From positions 1 to 17,545 of the forward strand of contig CAYWMP010000127.1 in the NCBI GenBank assembly GCA_964459445.1: 17,545 nt of DNA, in the 5' to 3' direction. Positions 6,400 through 13,493 of this stretch are shown piece after piece. Below the pieces are notes generated by a model that saw only the letters and a program-made list of their open reading frames with translations, made no database searches and was not told the DNA's origin. Position 1 is the first letter of the stretch; every line of letters begins with the position of its first letter. The stretch comes from CAYWMP01 sp964459445. GTDB taxonomy: Bacteria; Desulfobacterota; DSM-4660; Desulfatiglandales; HGW-15. A program made the position numbers and the translations under genes.

Positions 6400-6549
6400 A
6401 ATTGAGACCTTTGCAAAACGCCCCCTTTTATCCAATCTCTGTTTCAGACTCGGATTTTAATCCTCAAAATACTACGAGTGTTCCTGTGGTTAAAATCCTC
6501 GTCTTCATTGACCTTGACCAAAATTGAACATTTTGCAAAGGTCTCAATT
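6400..6549. mobile_element. MITE-like inverted-repeat element, about 150 bp
   Basis: The first 19 bases, AATTGAGACCTTTGCAAAA (6400-6418), are the exact reverse complement of the last 19 (6531-6549). AATT at both ends may be a 4-bp target duplication, but because it is palindromic it cannot be told apart from the repeat. Inner arms GGATTTTAA (about 6451) and TTAAAATCC (about 6490) add a second level of symmetry. There is no coding capacity. It is most simply a non-autonomous transposon remnant mobilised by an insertion sequence elsewhere in the genome. Confidence 0.65.
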
Positions 6550-6573
6550 GGGGAGGGGTGTTGCTCTTTCGAA

Positions 6574-6596
6574 ACCAGGTAGGGGTCTTTCCTGGT
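6574..6596 (-). terminator. Weak hairpin just downstream of recO
   Basis: ACCAGG (6574-6579) pairs with CCTGGT (6591-6596). On the minus strand it starts 12 bases after the recO stop and is followed by TTTCG rather than a long T-run. It is a possible weak terminator. Confidence 0.25.
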
Positions 6597-6608
6597 GAGT
6601 GCTCCTGC

Positions 6609-7352
6609 TTATTCTATGTACCGGGCTGTTTTGGGTTTTTTGCCGAGATGGTATTCCCTGTGTAGCTTGAGTACACGTTTAATCTCTTCGATGATATTCG
6701 CGGCAGGTTCCAGATGATTCAAAGCGGAAACAGGCCCTTCCAGCATGTGTCTCAGCATGTTGACCGACTCCGGCTTGAGACCCGGTGCAAGGGCCGTGAC
6801 TTGTTGACACTTGAGGCAGGCTATACCCCCCTTGTCTCTCATGAAAACCGCTGTTCCCTGTGCCGCGTAGTTCCTTCCGCATAGACAGCATTTATCAAGA
6901 TTCAAACCGTACCCGCCGAAGGCCATGGCCTTTGCCTCGAATACCAAAGGAAGTACTTCGACACTTTTCCCCTCGTCTAACCACTTGAGGGAATCTTTCA
7001 TAAGCTCAAACATCTTGCTATCTGCAACACCTGTTGGAAAAAGGATCTCCGTGAGCTCTACTATGTAGCTTGCTATGGACATGGTGAAAAAGTCCGACCT
7101 TATTCCGGGGTATGCATGTATCAGTTTACCCGATTGCAGCAGATACAAATCCCCTCTCTTCCTGAGACCAAATTCCAAACTCACCAGCGAAAAACTTGCA
7201 AAGCAATTGACGAATCGCTTGCTGCTCCTCCTGGCCCCTTTGGCCACGCCTTTCAGCAGGCCCTCTTCGGGGGTAAAGAAGGTAACCAGGAGATCCGATT
7301 CACCGAATTCCCTCGTTCTCATGATAATGGCTGGTGTCGTTCTCGTTTCCAT
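6609..7352 (-). CDS. recO: DNA repair protein RecO
   Basis: Recombination mediator that helps load RecA onto SSB-coated single-stranded DNA in the RecFOR pathway. The 247 residues match the family. The N-terminal OB-fold is clear (ETRTTPAIIMRTREFGESDL, LVTFFTPEEGLLKGVAKGAR, residues 2-41). The central helical region carries the zinc-binding pairs Cys155-x-x-Cys158 and Cys179-x-x-Cys182 found in many RecO proteins. ATG at 7352 has AAGG about 9 bases upstream. A terminator just upstream (7404-7437) separates it from the Liv operon, so recO probably has its own promoter. Its usual deltaproteobacterial neighbour glyQ lies on the same strand, 5.8 kb downstream. Confidence 0.95.
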   Translation of the reverse strand: METRTTPAIIMRTREFGESDLLVTFFTPEEGLLKGVAKGARRSSKRFVNCFASFSLVSLEFGLRKRGDLYLLQSGKLIHAYPGIRSDFFTMSIASYIVELTEILFPTGVADSKMFELMKDSLKWLDEGKSVEVLPLVFEAKAMAFGGYGLNLDKCCLCGRNYAAQGTAVFMRDKGGIACLKCQQVTALAPGLKPESVNMLRHMLEGPVSALNHLEPAANIIEEIKRVLKLHREYHLGKKPKTARYIE

Positions 7353-7403
7353 GCCTGAACCTTAGGATGATAAATCATGCCCTGTATATCATAATACTAT
7401 CAC

Positions 7404-7437
7404 AAAAAAAGCCCTACCTTTTGGTGTGGTAAGGCTT
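7404..7437 (-). terminator. Rho-independent terminator of the Liv/ligase operon
   Basis: On the minus strand AAGCCTTACC (7437-7428) pairs with GGTAGGGCTT (7418-7409) over 10 bp with one G-U pair and a 9-base loop, followed directly by a run of T (7410-7404). It lies about 180 bases after the CoA ligase stop and 50 bases before recO. Confidence 0.8.
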
Positions 7438-7446
7438 TCCAATGTT

Positions 7447-7572
7447 GACGGCTTCGTAAAAAGTCCATCTGCGGCGTTGCGCTTCATCTTTCGTCATTGC
7501 GACGTACTTTAAGTACGCCTCATTCCAAAAGATTCGCGCGCCTTGCATCTGAAGCTTTTTTTCTGTGCCGTC
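7447..7572. repeat. Imperfect palindromic element, about 126 bp
   Basis: GACGGC (7447-7452) and GCCGTC (7567-7572) bound a long imperfect inverted repeat whose arms also share AAAAAG and an ATCTG/CAGAT-type block. The exact centre is the palindrome CGTACTT-T-AAGTACG (7503-7517). ATGTT occurs directly before the left end (7442-7446) and one base beyond the right end (7574-7578), which could be a slightly eroded target duplication. I recall sequences of this type recurring in deltaproteobacterial genomes, but cannot verify that here. Confidence 0.6.
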
Positions 7573-7619
7573 TATGTTGTGAACTTCTTGGAGATCATCA
7601 ATATTGATTGAGTAAGGGC

Positions 7620-9143
7620 CTACTGCTCGCCCCCGTATAACTCCTTAATCTTGGCCCTGTCCGGAGATCCGTCCTCAGCCAATGGAAAATCGGAGACGAA
7701 TTCTACGTATTGAGGTTTTTTAAACCTCGCGATCCGTTCTCCCACAAAGCTGATAAGCTCTTTGGGTTCAATGCTCTGGCCTGACCTTAACTCGCAGACC
7801 GCCTTGATCCCCTCTTTCCATTTAGGGTCGGGGACGCCGAAGACGACCGTCTTTTCTACAGCGGGATGTTGAAGTATCACCTTCTCCACTTCAGCGGGAT
7901 AAACATTCTCTCCGCCCGGCTTAATCAGCTCTTTTTCGGCTTTTCTCCCGGCGTAGAACATAAAGCCCTCTTCATCAAACCGACCGAGATCCCCTGTGTG
8001 GTGCCACCCTTCTCGGAAGGTGTAATCGTTGTCTTCCGGAAGATTCCAGTAGCCCTTGAATACCATGGGTCCCTTCACAACAATCTCGCCCACCTGACCG
8101 GTCGGGACCGATCGATCATAATCGTCGACCAGCCTGACTTCGGCTAAAGGCAGCATCCTGCCGGCCGATCCGGGTCTTTCATTATAGGCGCCCAGGGTCG
8201 CAACGCAGGAGGTCTCCGTCTGCCCGTACATGCAATAGAATTTGCCTCCCGTGAGTTCTTGAAACTTCTCGATCGTTTCCGGTGAATCGAGGCCGGAAGA
8301 GACTCTGAGCGAGCTTATATCTTTCCCGGTTTTCTCATGTTCTTCGAGGACCGACCCCAGGATGGGCGCGAAGGTAAACATGAGTGAAACCCTCTTTTCT
8401 TGAATAAGCTCTGCCGCCTGAGCCGCATCAAATTTACTCACGTTGACATTCAGGGCGCCGGCGTGAAAACTTGATGTTGCCATGAACAGACCGCCTACAT
8501 GGAACAAAGGCAGGATGTTCAAATGGACGTCCTCTTGAGACAAATTGAAGAAATAGTCAAAATGCATATCTGCGCAAAGGACATTCCCGTGGCTCAGCAG
8601 AGCGCCCCTGGGTCTGCCTGCAACCGCGGCCGTGTGGATGATGACATATCCATCATCGGTTGAAACACTATCAGGCTCAAATTCGCCCTGATTGCCCATA
8701 AGCGACTCAAAACCCACAAACCCGCCGGCATCGGCCTTGAGGTTGTAGTATTTTTCTACTGATGTGAGGTTCTCCTTTATCCCGGTCACCAATTCTTGAA
8801 ATTCTTCATCCACAAAGACCAATTTCGGTTCGCAGTCATTTAGATTGAAACCCACTTCCTCGGCAGACAAACGCCAATTAATGGGCAACACGATTGCTCC
8901 CAATCCGGCAGCTGCACCATAAAGGAGGAAATACTCAAGGCTGTTCTTCCCAAGAACGCCTATGCGATCCCCCTTTCGAATCCCGGATTCTTTTAAACCA
9001 CTGGCCAGGAGATCCACCCTTTCTTTGTATTCCGAGAAGGTTAATATCCGGCCATCATCCACCTCGAACCAGGCAGGTCTATCCTTGAAACACACCGCAT
9101 TTCGATTGATTAAATCATAAAAAGTAAAATCATGAAGACCCAT
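7620..9143 (-). CDS. AMP-forming acyl-CoA synthetase/ligase with degenerate motifs
   Basis: Member of the ANL superfamily, expected to convert a carboxylic acid to its CoA thioester with ATP. The start chosen is ATG at 9143 (507 aa), because GAGG lies 9 bases upstream; a GTG at 9158 would add five residues. YGQTE (306-310), HTGD (382-385) and KPGGENVYPAEVE (408-420) are clear. Two catalytic motifs are odd. The P-loop, usually YTSGTTGxPKG, reads HTAAVAGRPRG (170-180) and lacks the Ser/Thr residues. The C-terminal motif, where the adenylation lysine is expected, reads LAEDGSPDRAKIK (488-500), with Ser493 at the usual lysine position. Lys498 or Lys500 might substitute. It is probably co-transcribed with the lipoprotein and liv genes upstream and ends at the terminator at 7404-7437. 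The substrate is unknown. Confidence 0.88.
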   Translation of the reverse strand: MGLHDFTFYDLINRNAVCFKDRPAWFEVDDGRILTFSEYKERVDLLASGLKESGIRKGDRIGVLGKNSLEYFLLYGAAAGLGAIVLPINWRLSAEEVGFNLNDCEPKLVFVDEEFQELVTGIKENLTSVEKYYNLKADAGGFVGFESLMGNQGEFEPDSVSTDDGYVIIHTAAVAGRPRGALLSHGNVLCADMHFDYFFNLSQEDVHLNILPLFHVGGLFMATSSFHAGALNVNVSKFDAAQAAELIQEKRVSLMFTFAPILGSVLEEHEKTGKDISSLRVSSGLDSPETIEKFQELTGGKFYCMYGQTETSCVATLGAYNERPGSAGRMLPLAEVRLVDDYDRSVPTGQVGEIVVKGPMVFKGYWNLPEDNDYTFREGWHHTGDLGRFDEEGFMFYAGRKAEKELIKPGGENVYPAEVEKVILQHPAVEKTVVFGVPDPKWKEGIKAVCELRSGQSIEPKELISFVGERIARFKKPQYVEFVSDFPLAEDGSPDRAKIKELYGGEQ

Positions 9144-9186
9144 AAGGAAATACCTCACTCTCTTTTTGTTTTATAGAATACTATGA

Positions 9187-9265
9187 GGGAAGGTCTCAAC
9201 ATTTGACATATTAAGTCTAGCCGTCACCTATTGCTCTTCGTTTTGTCAAATATTGAGACCTTCCC
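9187..9265. repeat. Inverted repeat with 22-bp arms
   Basis: The arm 9187-9208 (starting GGGAAGGTCTCAAC) and the arm 9244-9265 (ending ATTGAGACCTTCCC) are complementary with one mismatch and enclose 35 bases. It lies in the spacer between the lipoprotein gene and the CoA ligase. It has no T-run, so it is not an obvious terminator. It shares GAGACCTT with the ends of the element at 6400-6549, pointing outward rather than inward. Confidence 0.6.
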
Positions 9266-9270
9266 CTTAT

Positions 9271-9324
9271 ATTCGTTATCCCGGCCAAGTCCCGCAAAGC
9301 GGGACACGAGCCGGGATGACGAAT
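9271..9324. repeat. Bipartite REP-like palindrome (54 bp)
   Basis: Outer arms ATTCGTTATCCCGGC (9271-9285) and GCCGGGATGACGAAT (9310-9324) pair with one mismatch. They enclose a second perfect hairpin, GTCCCGC (9289-9295), AAA, GCGGGAC (9299-9305). It lies right after the lipoprotein stop, the usual place for a REP-type mRNA-stabilising element. Confidence 0.6.
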
Positions 9325-9368
9325 TGCGGCGCAATCTCTTCTCGGAGAGGGAGATGCCACTCTTCTTG

Positions 9369-9965
9369 TTATGGAAAATTCGCTTTGAAGGGAAGCACCT
9401 TTGCCACACCATCTGCCGAGAAGCTTGCGGATCCCTCATGCACGGTCACCGGCACGGACAGGTCCGGGACTCCGATCCACCATTTCTCTAGGGCCTGCCA
9501 TGCGTTCATTTTAGCGGCCTTTAGTTTAAAACCGCCCCCCACCAGAAGACTCAAGAGGGCTGATCGAACCGTAATCATTGTGGTGGCCCTTACTTGACTT
9601 GTCATCCCTCCGGGAATCCAAGTTAAATCATCATTATTCACGGTCACCAAATCAAACCCGTCAAAGGCCACGGTGAACTTATACCCGTCGAGGAGCACCG
9701 GGTATGGGTTTGGATTCTTAATATTAAACAAGAAGGTCAGGGGCAGTGGAGCGCCCCGATCACCCCCTTTTCCTTTTACGGGTTTGATCTTCTTGGCGTA
9801 GTACCAGTACCCGTCATACTGGGGAACCATAAAAGACTCCAGAGTGATCTCCGGATTCTTAAAATTGGAAGCGGACGGCTTGGTCATCACACCCACGCAG
9901 GAGGCAAGGACCACTACCAGACCGAAGATAAACACCGTTAACAATGCCAGCTTTCTATTCATCAT
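9369..9965 (-). CDS. LEA14/WHy-like lipoprotein
   Basis: Predicted membrane-anchored periplasmic lipoprotein of 198 residues. A short basic start (MMNRK), a hydrophobic core and the lipobox LASC with Cys23 mark a signal peptidase II substrate. The mature part contains FLFNIKNPNPYPVLLDGYKF (about 78-97), the NPNPYPV pattern typical of the LEA14/WHy (water stress and hypersensitive response) domain, a beta-sandwich fold. Biochemical role unknown. Start: ATG at 9965 and ATG at 9962 both fit; GGGAGG lies 4-5 bases before the first and 7-8 before the second. It follows livF by 52 bases on the same strand and probably shares its transcript, so a role in the outer or periplasmic part of substrate uptake is possible but only by association. 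Confidence 0.8.
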   Translation of the reverse strand: MMNRKLALLTVFIFGLVVVLASCVGVMTKPSASNFKNPEITLESFMVPQYDGYWYYAKKIKPVKGKGGDRGAPLPLTFLFNIKNPNPYPVLLDGYKFTVAFDGFDLVTVNNDDLTWIPGGMTSQVRATTMITVRSALLSLLVGGGFKLKAAKMNAWQALEKWWIGVPDLSVPVTVHEGSASFSADGVAKVLPFKANFP

Positions 9966-10017
9966 AGAACCTCCCTATATCAAGACATAACTGTTTAGTA
10001 AGCACACATTTGTTTAG

Positions 10018-10827
10018 CTACGTTAACCATCTCTTTCGTCGCTTGTAGTGCTTTACGTCACGAAAGCTCTTTCTTCCACCCTTATCGGTCAGGCCGAGAT
10101 AGAAATCCTTGATATCCTCATTCTGGGCCAACTTTTCACTGCTATCGTCCATGACTATTCTTCCTGTCTCCATAACATACGCATGTGGCGCCACATTCAA
10201 AGCCAGCTTGGCGTTCTGTTCGACCAGGAGGATGGAGATGCGCTGTTCCTTGTTGAGCTGCATGATGATATTGAAGATTTCGTGAATCAGCTTCGGCGCC
10301 AGGCCCATAGATGGTTCATCGAGCAAAACCAGTTTTGGTTCTGTCATGAGCGCCCTTCCCACAACCGTCATTTGTTGCTCGCCTCCGCTTACAAATCCGG
10401 CCACTTCGTTCCGTTTCTCGAGCAGCCGAGGGAAGTAGTGATACACGAGCTCAAGGCCTTCCTTGACAGAACCGGTCTTTCTCAGATGAGCACCCACCTT
10501 GAGGTTCTCCTCAACGGTCAGGTGTTCGAAGACCCTTCGGCCTTCAATAACCTGCACGATTCCCCTTTTGGCGATGATGGCAGCTCTTTGGTGATGAATG
10601 TATTCTCCTTCGTACTCAATAGCGCCGTCCGTCACCTCGCCGTCTTCAGTCTTCAAAAGTCCGGATATGGCCTTCAGGGTCGTGCTTTTGCCGGCCCCGT
10701 TGGCGCCAAGAAGGGCTACGATACCGCCCTTCGGCACTTCAATGGAGACGCCTTTCAGCACAAGGATAACCTCATGGTACTTGACTTCAATATTATTGAT
10801 CTTAAGAATCGCTTCCGCTGCTTCCAA
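10018..10827 (-). CDS. livF: Liv-type ABC transporter ATP-binding protein LivF
   Basis: One of two ATPases that energise a branched-chain-amino-acid-type (HAAT family) importer on the cytoplasmic face. It shows Walker A GANGAGKST (41-49), the signature VSGGEQQ (146-152), Walker B VLLDEP (167-172), and VEQN (202-205), with Gln in place of the switch His as is typical of LivF. At 269 residues it is about 30 longer than classical LivF because of a basic tail, GRKSFRDVKHYKRRKRWL (251-268). I recall similar tails in Liv clusters that carry an acyl-CoA synthetase. The start is TTG at 10827, supported by GGAGG 8 bases upstream. It lies downstream of livK in the operon. The cargo need not be an amino acid. 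Confidence 0.93.
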   Translation of the reverse strand: MEAAEAILKINNIEVKYHEVILVLKGVSIEVPKGGIVALLGANGAGKSTTLKAISGLLKTEDGEVTDGAIEYEGEYIHHQRAAIIAKRGIVQVIEGRRVFEHLTVEENLKVGAHLRKTGSVKEGLELVYHYFPRLLEKRNEVAGFVSGGEQQMTVVGRALMTEPKLVLLDEPSMGLAPKLIHEIFNIIMQLNKEQRISILLVEQNAKLALNVAPHAYVMETGRIVMDDSSEKLAQNEDIKDFYLGLTDKGGRKSFRDVKHYKRRKRWLT

Positions 10828-10875
10828 GAGCCTAACCTCCAGGGATTTTCTTATGTTGGCTTACTGAGTAGTCTT

Positions 10876-12120
10876 CTACCATCCGAGCCATTCTTTTGCC
10901 CACTGGTCCGGCCAACGCTTCTTCAGATCAACCCTTTCCACCTCCTGAAATTTGCCGCCTTTCCATTCCTGGATCAAACATCCGGTCGTGGGCCTGTGAT
11001 CGCTCGTTGAAAAAGTTATAGGGGATGCACCCAAGCCGATGTCGAAATTTCTCATGGTTTCAAAACCCTTTGTCATAATGCCATGCCCGCTCAGATCCCC
11101 TGCTTTGTCCGCCCTTTTCATGGCTTCCCAAAGGATCATTGCGTTACCCCAGGCCTGCACGGTCCTTATGAGTCTCTTCTCCTGCGGTACCCCGGGATTA
11201 TACTTCTTTGCCGCCCCAACAACTTTATCCATGTTAGGATAATCCTGCCCATAAAAGGCGATTGGGGTTGCTCCAATGACGCCCTCGGCTGCTTCTCCAG
11301 CGAGGCGGGGCAGGTTTTCATCAAATCCCCAGTTATTGACAATATGGTCGGCGCCCAGGTCAAGTGCATAGGCATCCCTGATTGTAGCGGCGACGGACAT
11401 GGTGGTGTTACCGTGCCACACCAGATCGGGTTTGAACTTTTTCAGCGCCATGATCTGGCTCTTGGTATCGAGGGCGAAGAGCGTCACACTGACATCCGGC
11501 CCTATGTCAAAACCCAAACGCGTGGCCTGATCCTTGATAGCCTTGATTGGCGCACTGCAGTAAGGGTGCCCAAAATGATAACTGCAAGCAAAGCGGGGTT
11601 TTCTTTTCCCGTAATCAGAGTGTTTGGGCCACTTCTTGTCAAACCAGGCGGTAATTGCAGCCCTGGCATTGGTGGAATAGTCAGATGAAAAGAACAGGTT
11701 ATATCGTGTCTTCGTTGGGTTGGTCAGGTGTGCGGAGTAGGATGCTGAGACATAAGGAAGCTTATCCTTATTCACAGTGGGCGATAAGGACTCGGTGTCG
11801 CCTGTACCCCATCCCATGACGGCCACAACCCCGAGCCTCTTGAGAAGTTTATACTTTGTGATCGCTTCCGGGATACGATAGCCATAATCAAACCAGGTGT
11901 ACTTGATCTTCTTTCCGTTGACGCCACCCTGCTCGTTAACCCACTTGAAGGCCTCTTCCATACCAAGGGCATAGTCCTTTCCAACATCGGAGGTTGCCCC
12001 CGTGGTATCGTTCAGACCACCAATTTTAATGGTCTTGGCTAAAGCAGGAGTGGAAAACCCAATAAGGAACATCAATGCCATTACCGGCACCACGAACTTC
12101 CAAAGATTTCCTTTTTTCAT
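10876..12120 (-). CDS. livK: Liv-type ABC transporter substrate-binding protein
   Basis: Periplasmic binding protein (Peripla_BP_6 / leucine-isoleucine-valine-binding type) that captures the substrate and delivers it to LivHM. The chosen start is ATG at 12120 (414 aa), with GGGGGA 6-7 bases upstream; the frame extends to a TTG at 12150 without a better site. The signal peptide is clear: MKKGNLWKF, a hydrophobic core, then TPALA with predicted cleavage after Ala28. The mature protein opens with KTIKIGGLNDTTGATSDVG, the family's first strand and ligand loop, and continues with GVNGKKIKY and YSTNARAAI blocks. Length and fold suit the subgroup found next to acyl-CoA synthetases. The ligand cannot be predicted; carboxylates or aromatic acids are as likely as amino acids. 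Confidence 0.92.
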   Translation of the reverse strand: MKKGNLWKFVVPVMALMFLIGFSTPALAKTIKIGGLNDTTGATSDVGKDYALGMEEAFKWVNEQGGVNGKKIKYTWFDYGYRIPEAITKYKLLKRLGVVAVMGWGTGDTESLSPTVNKDKLPYVSASYSAHLTNPTKTRYNLFFSSDYSTNARAAITAWFDKKWPKHSDYGKRKPRFACSYHFGHPYCSAPIKAIKDQATRLGFDIGPDVSVTLFALDTKSQIMALKKFKPDLVWHGNTTMSVAATIRDAYALDLGADHIVNNWGFDENLPRLAGEAAEGVIGATPIAFYGQDYPNMDKVVGAAKKYNPGVPQEKRLIRTVQAWGNAMILWEAMKRADKAGDLSGHGIMTKGFETMRNFDIGLGASPITFSTSDHRPTTGCLIQEWKGGKFQEVERVDLKKRWPDQWAKEWLGW

Positions 12121-12189
12121 ATGTCTTCCCCCTTCATGGTTTAGAGACAAACGTTGAATCCCTTAGCCTGTGAAACATGTTACGAAATC

Positions 12190-12200
12190 ATCACCTCCTT
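12190..12200 (-). promoter_or_regulatory. Orphan perfect Shine-Dalgarno in the livK leader
   Basis: On the minus strand AAGGAGGTGAT is fully complementary to the 16S anti-Shine-Dalgarno, yet no gene follows at normal spacing. The next codons read ATG ATT TCG TAA. A 14-codon frame (MFHRLRDSTFVSKP) starts about 15 bases after AGGAGG and ends 6 bases before the livK Shine-Dalgarno. It may be a relic, a minimal uORF or a ribosome standby site. Confidence 0.4.
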
Positions 12201-12321
12201 TCTGCCGAACTCGTCAAATAGTTGATTGGTTGAGTCGTTAAGCGGTTAGCCAGTTTCATGGCAGGAACGCCACAGAGGGCATTACCTGCCAGATAAAGTG
12301 ATTAGAGTGTCTTAAGTGAAC

Positions 12322-12391
12322 CAATAAAATCAATATGAGCGACAAAGTCGCGTTGTATAAAGTCACCAAACGAAGTGATGTGATTTTATTG
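12322..12391. repeat. Palindromic repeat, copy A (downstream of livM)
   Basis: Perfect 11-bp terminal inverted repeats CAATAAAATCA (12322-12332) and TGATTTTATTG (12381-12391) enclose the hairpin GCGAC-AAA-GTCGC (12339-12351). The 25 bases 12337-12361 occur inverted, with one mismatch, at 13520-13544, and AACGAAGTGA (12369-12378) recurs inverted at 13503-13512. The element ends two bases before the livM stop codon. Confidence 0.65.
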
Positions 12392-12392
12392 T

Positions 12393-13493
12393 TTAATATG
12401 AAAACGGCCAAAGGTTAAAATAGTTCTTTATCTGCCACCAACGATAGGAAAGGCCATTGGGTTCATAGATCATAAACGCACAAATGGCCAAACCAAAACT
12501 AGCTTCCTTGATATAGGCGAAATTTATAAGGACCTTGGGGTAGTATTCGGCAAGGGGTATCGCGGCCAACTGAAGGAATTCCATGACAAGCACGATGAAA
12601 AGGGACCCAAAAATAGCGCCATGTATGGAACCCACCCCTCCGATAAGTATCACGCCCACCAACCACAGAGACCAACTCCAAGGGAAATGCTCAGGACTCA
12701 ATGCTGCTGTATTGCTTACCCAAAATGCGCCGGCTATACCGGCAAGGAAACCAGCCACGAAAAAGGCGAGAATTTTATACCAAACGATATTGATGCCCAG
12801 GGCTTCTGCTGCAATGTCATTGTCCCTAACGGCAACCCACGCCCTTCCGACCCTGGAACGGAGCAGATTGGCCATAATGATCACCATCAAGGCGAGAAGT
12901 GTCGCCATGAGATAGTAAATCTCTCTCTCGCTATCAATGACCCACGGGCCGACCTTAATGGTCCCCGGAGGAAGAGAAAAGGCATGTCCCCTGCCGCCGA
13001 TCCTGCTCACGTACTGGGTGATCACAAAATCAACGGTTATAAATTGAGCAGCCATGGTCGTGAGGATCAGGTAGAATCCCTTTACTTTGGCGGAGGGAAG
13101 CCCGAAAAGGACACTCCATAGCCCGGCAACGATGGCCGCGGCTACTATGCTTAAGGGATAGGCAAGCCCCCAATCAACGACGAACTGTGGCCAGGGGAAC
13201 TGCAGTACCAGGAGCGTACTGGTATAGGCACCTACTGCGATAAAAGCACAGTGCCCCAGGGTGATCAATCCTGTAAAGCCGATAAGCAACTGAACACCGA
13301 GGGCCCCCATAATCGTGTATCCGATCATCGTTGCTACACTCATCCAGTACTCGGACAAGAGCCAGGGAATACCGGCAAAGATGACCGCAAGCAGCAGAAT
13401 CATTTTTCCCTTCAGGACATTCGTCTGCCACCAACCTTGATCTTTCCCGTAATCCTGATGATAATCACCGCAGGGCAACCAAACATGGGACAT
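12393..13493 (-). CDS. livM: Liv-type ABC transporter permease LivM
   Basis: Second membrane permease of the HAAT importer (BPD_transp_2 family), 366 residues, with about nine to ten hydrophobic segments from residue 31 onward. The family blocks MGALGVQLLIGFTGLITLGH, CAFIAVGAYTSTLL, VRDNDIAAEALGINIVWYKI and GVILIGGVGSIHGAIFGSLF are present. The polar 30-residue N-terminal tail, MSHVWLPCGDYHQDYGKDQG, resembles that of LivM proteins in Liv clusters carrying CoA ligases, which supports ATG at 13493. GAGG lies 7 bases upstream, inside the loop of a hairpin whose stem includes part of the start codon (13492-13524). The gene lies between livH and livK and is bracketed by inverted copies of one repeat. 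Confidence 0.94.
   Translation of the reverse strand: MSHVWLPCGDYHQDYGKDQGWWQTNVLKGKMILLLAVIFAGIPWLLSEYWMSVATMIGYTIMGALGVQLLIGFTGLITLGHCAFIAVGAYTSTLLVLQFPWPQFVVDWGLAYPLSIVAAAIVAGLWSVLFGLPSAKVKGFYLILTTMAAQFITVDFVITQYVSRIGGRGHAFSLPPGTIKVGPWVIDSEREIYYLMATLLALMVIIMANLLRSRVGRAWVAVRDNDIAAEALGINIVWYKILAFFVAGFLAGIAGAFWVSNTAALSPEHFPWSWSLWLVGVILIGGVGSIHGAIFGSLFIVLVMEFLQLAAIPLAEYYPKVLINFAYIKEASFGLAICAFMIYEPNGLSYRWWQIKNYFNLWPFSY

Larger units (their letters stand above)
6034..6608. other. Gene-free, AT-rich spacer between recO and tetR
   Basis: A 575-base spacer without a credible gene. Roughly 6085-6360 is markedly AT-rich compared with its neighbours, with TATAAT-like boxes on both strands around 6154-6161 but no well-spaced -35. 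It contains two TetR-operator-like palindromes, then a MITE-like inverted-repeat element (6400-6549) and a weak hairpin after recO (6574-6596). Confidence 0.6.

Noticed and set aside
10048..11010. 320-codon plus-strand frame opposite livF
   Set aside because: It lies antisense to livF and the livK 3' end, has no family resemblance and no plausible start site. It is a shadow of the real genes.
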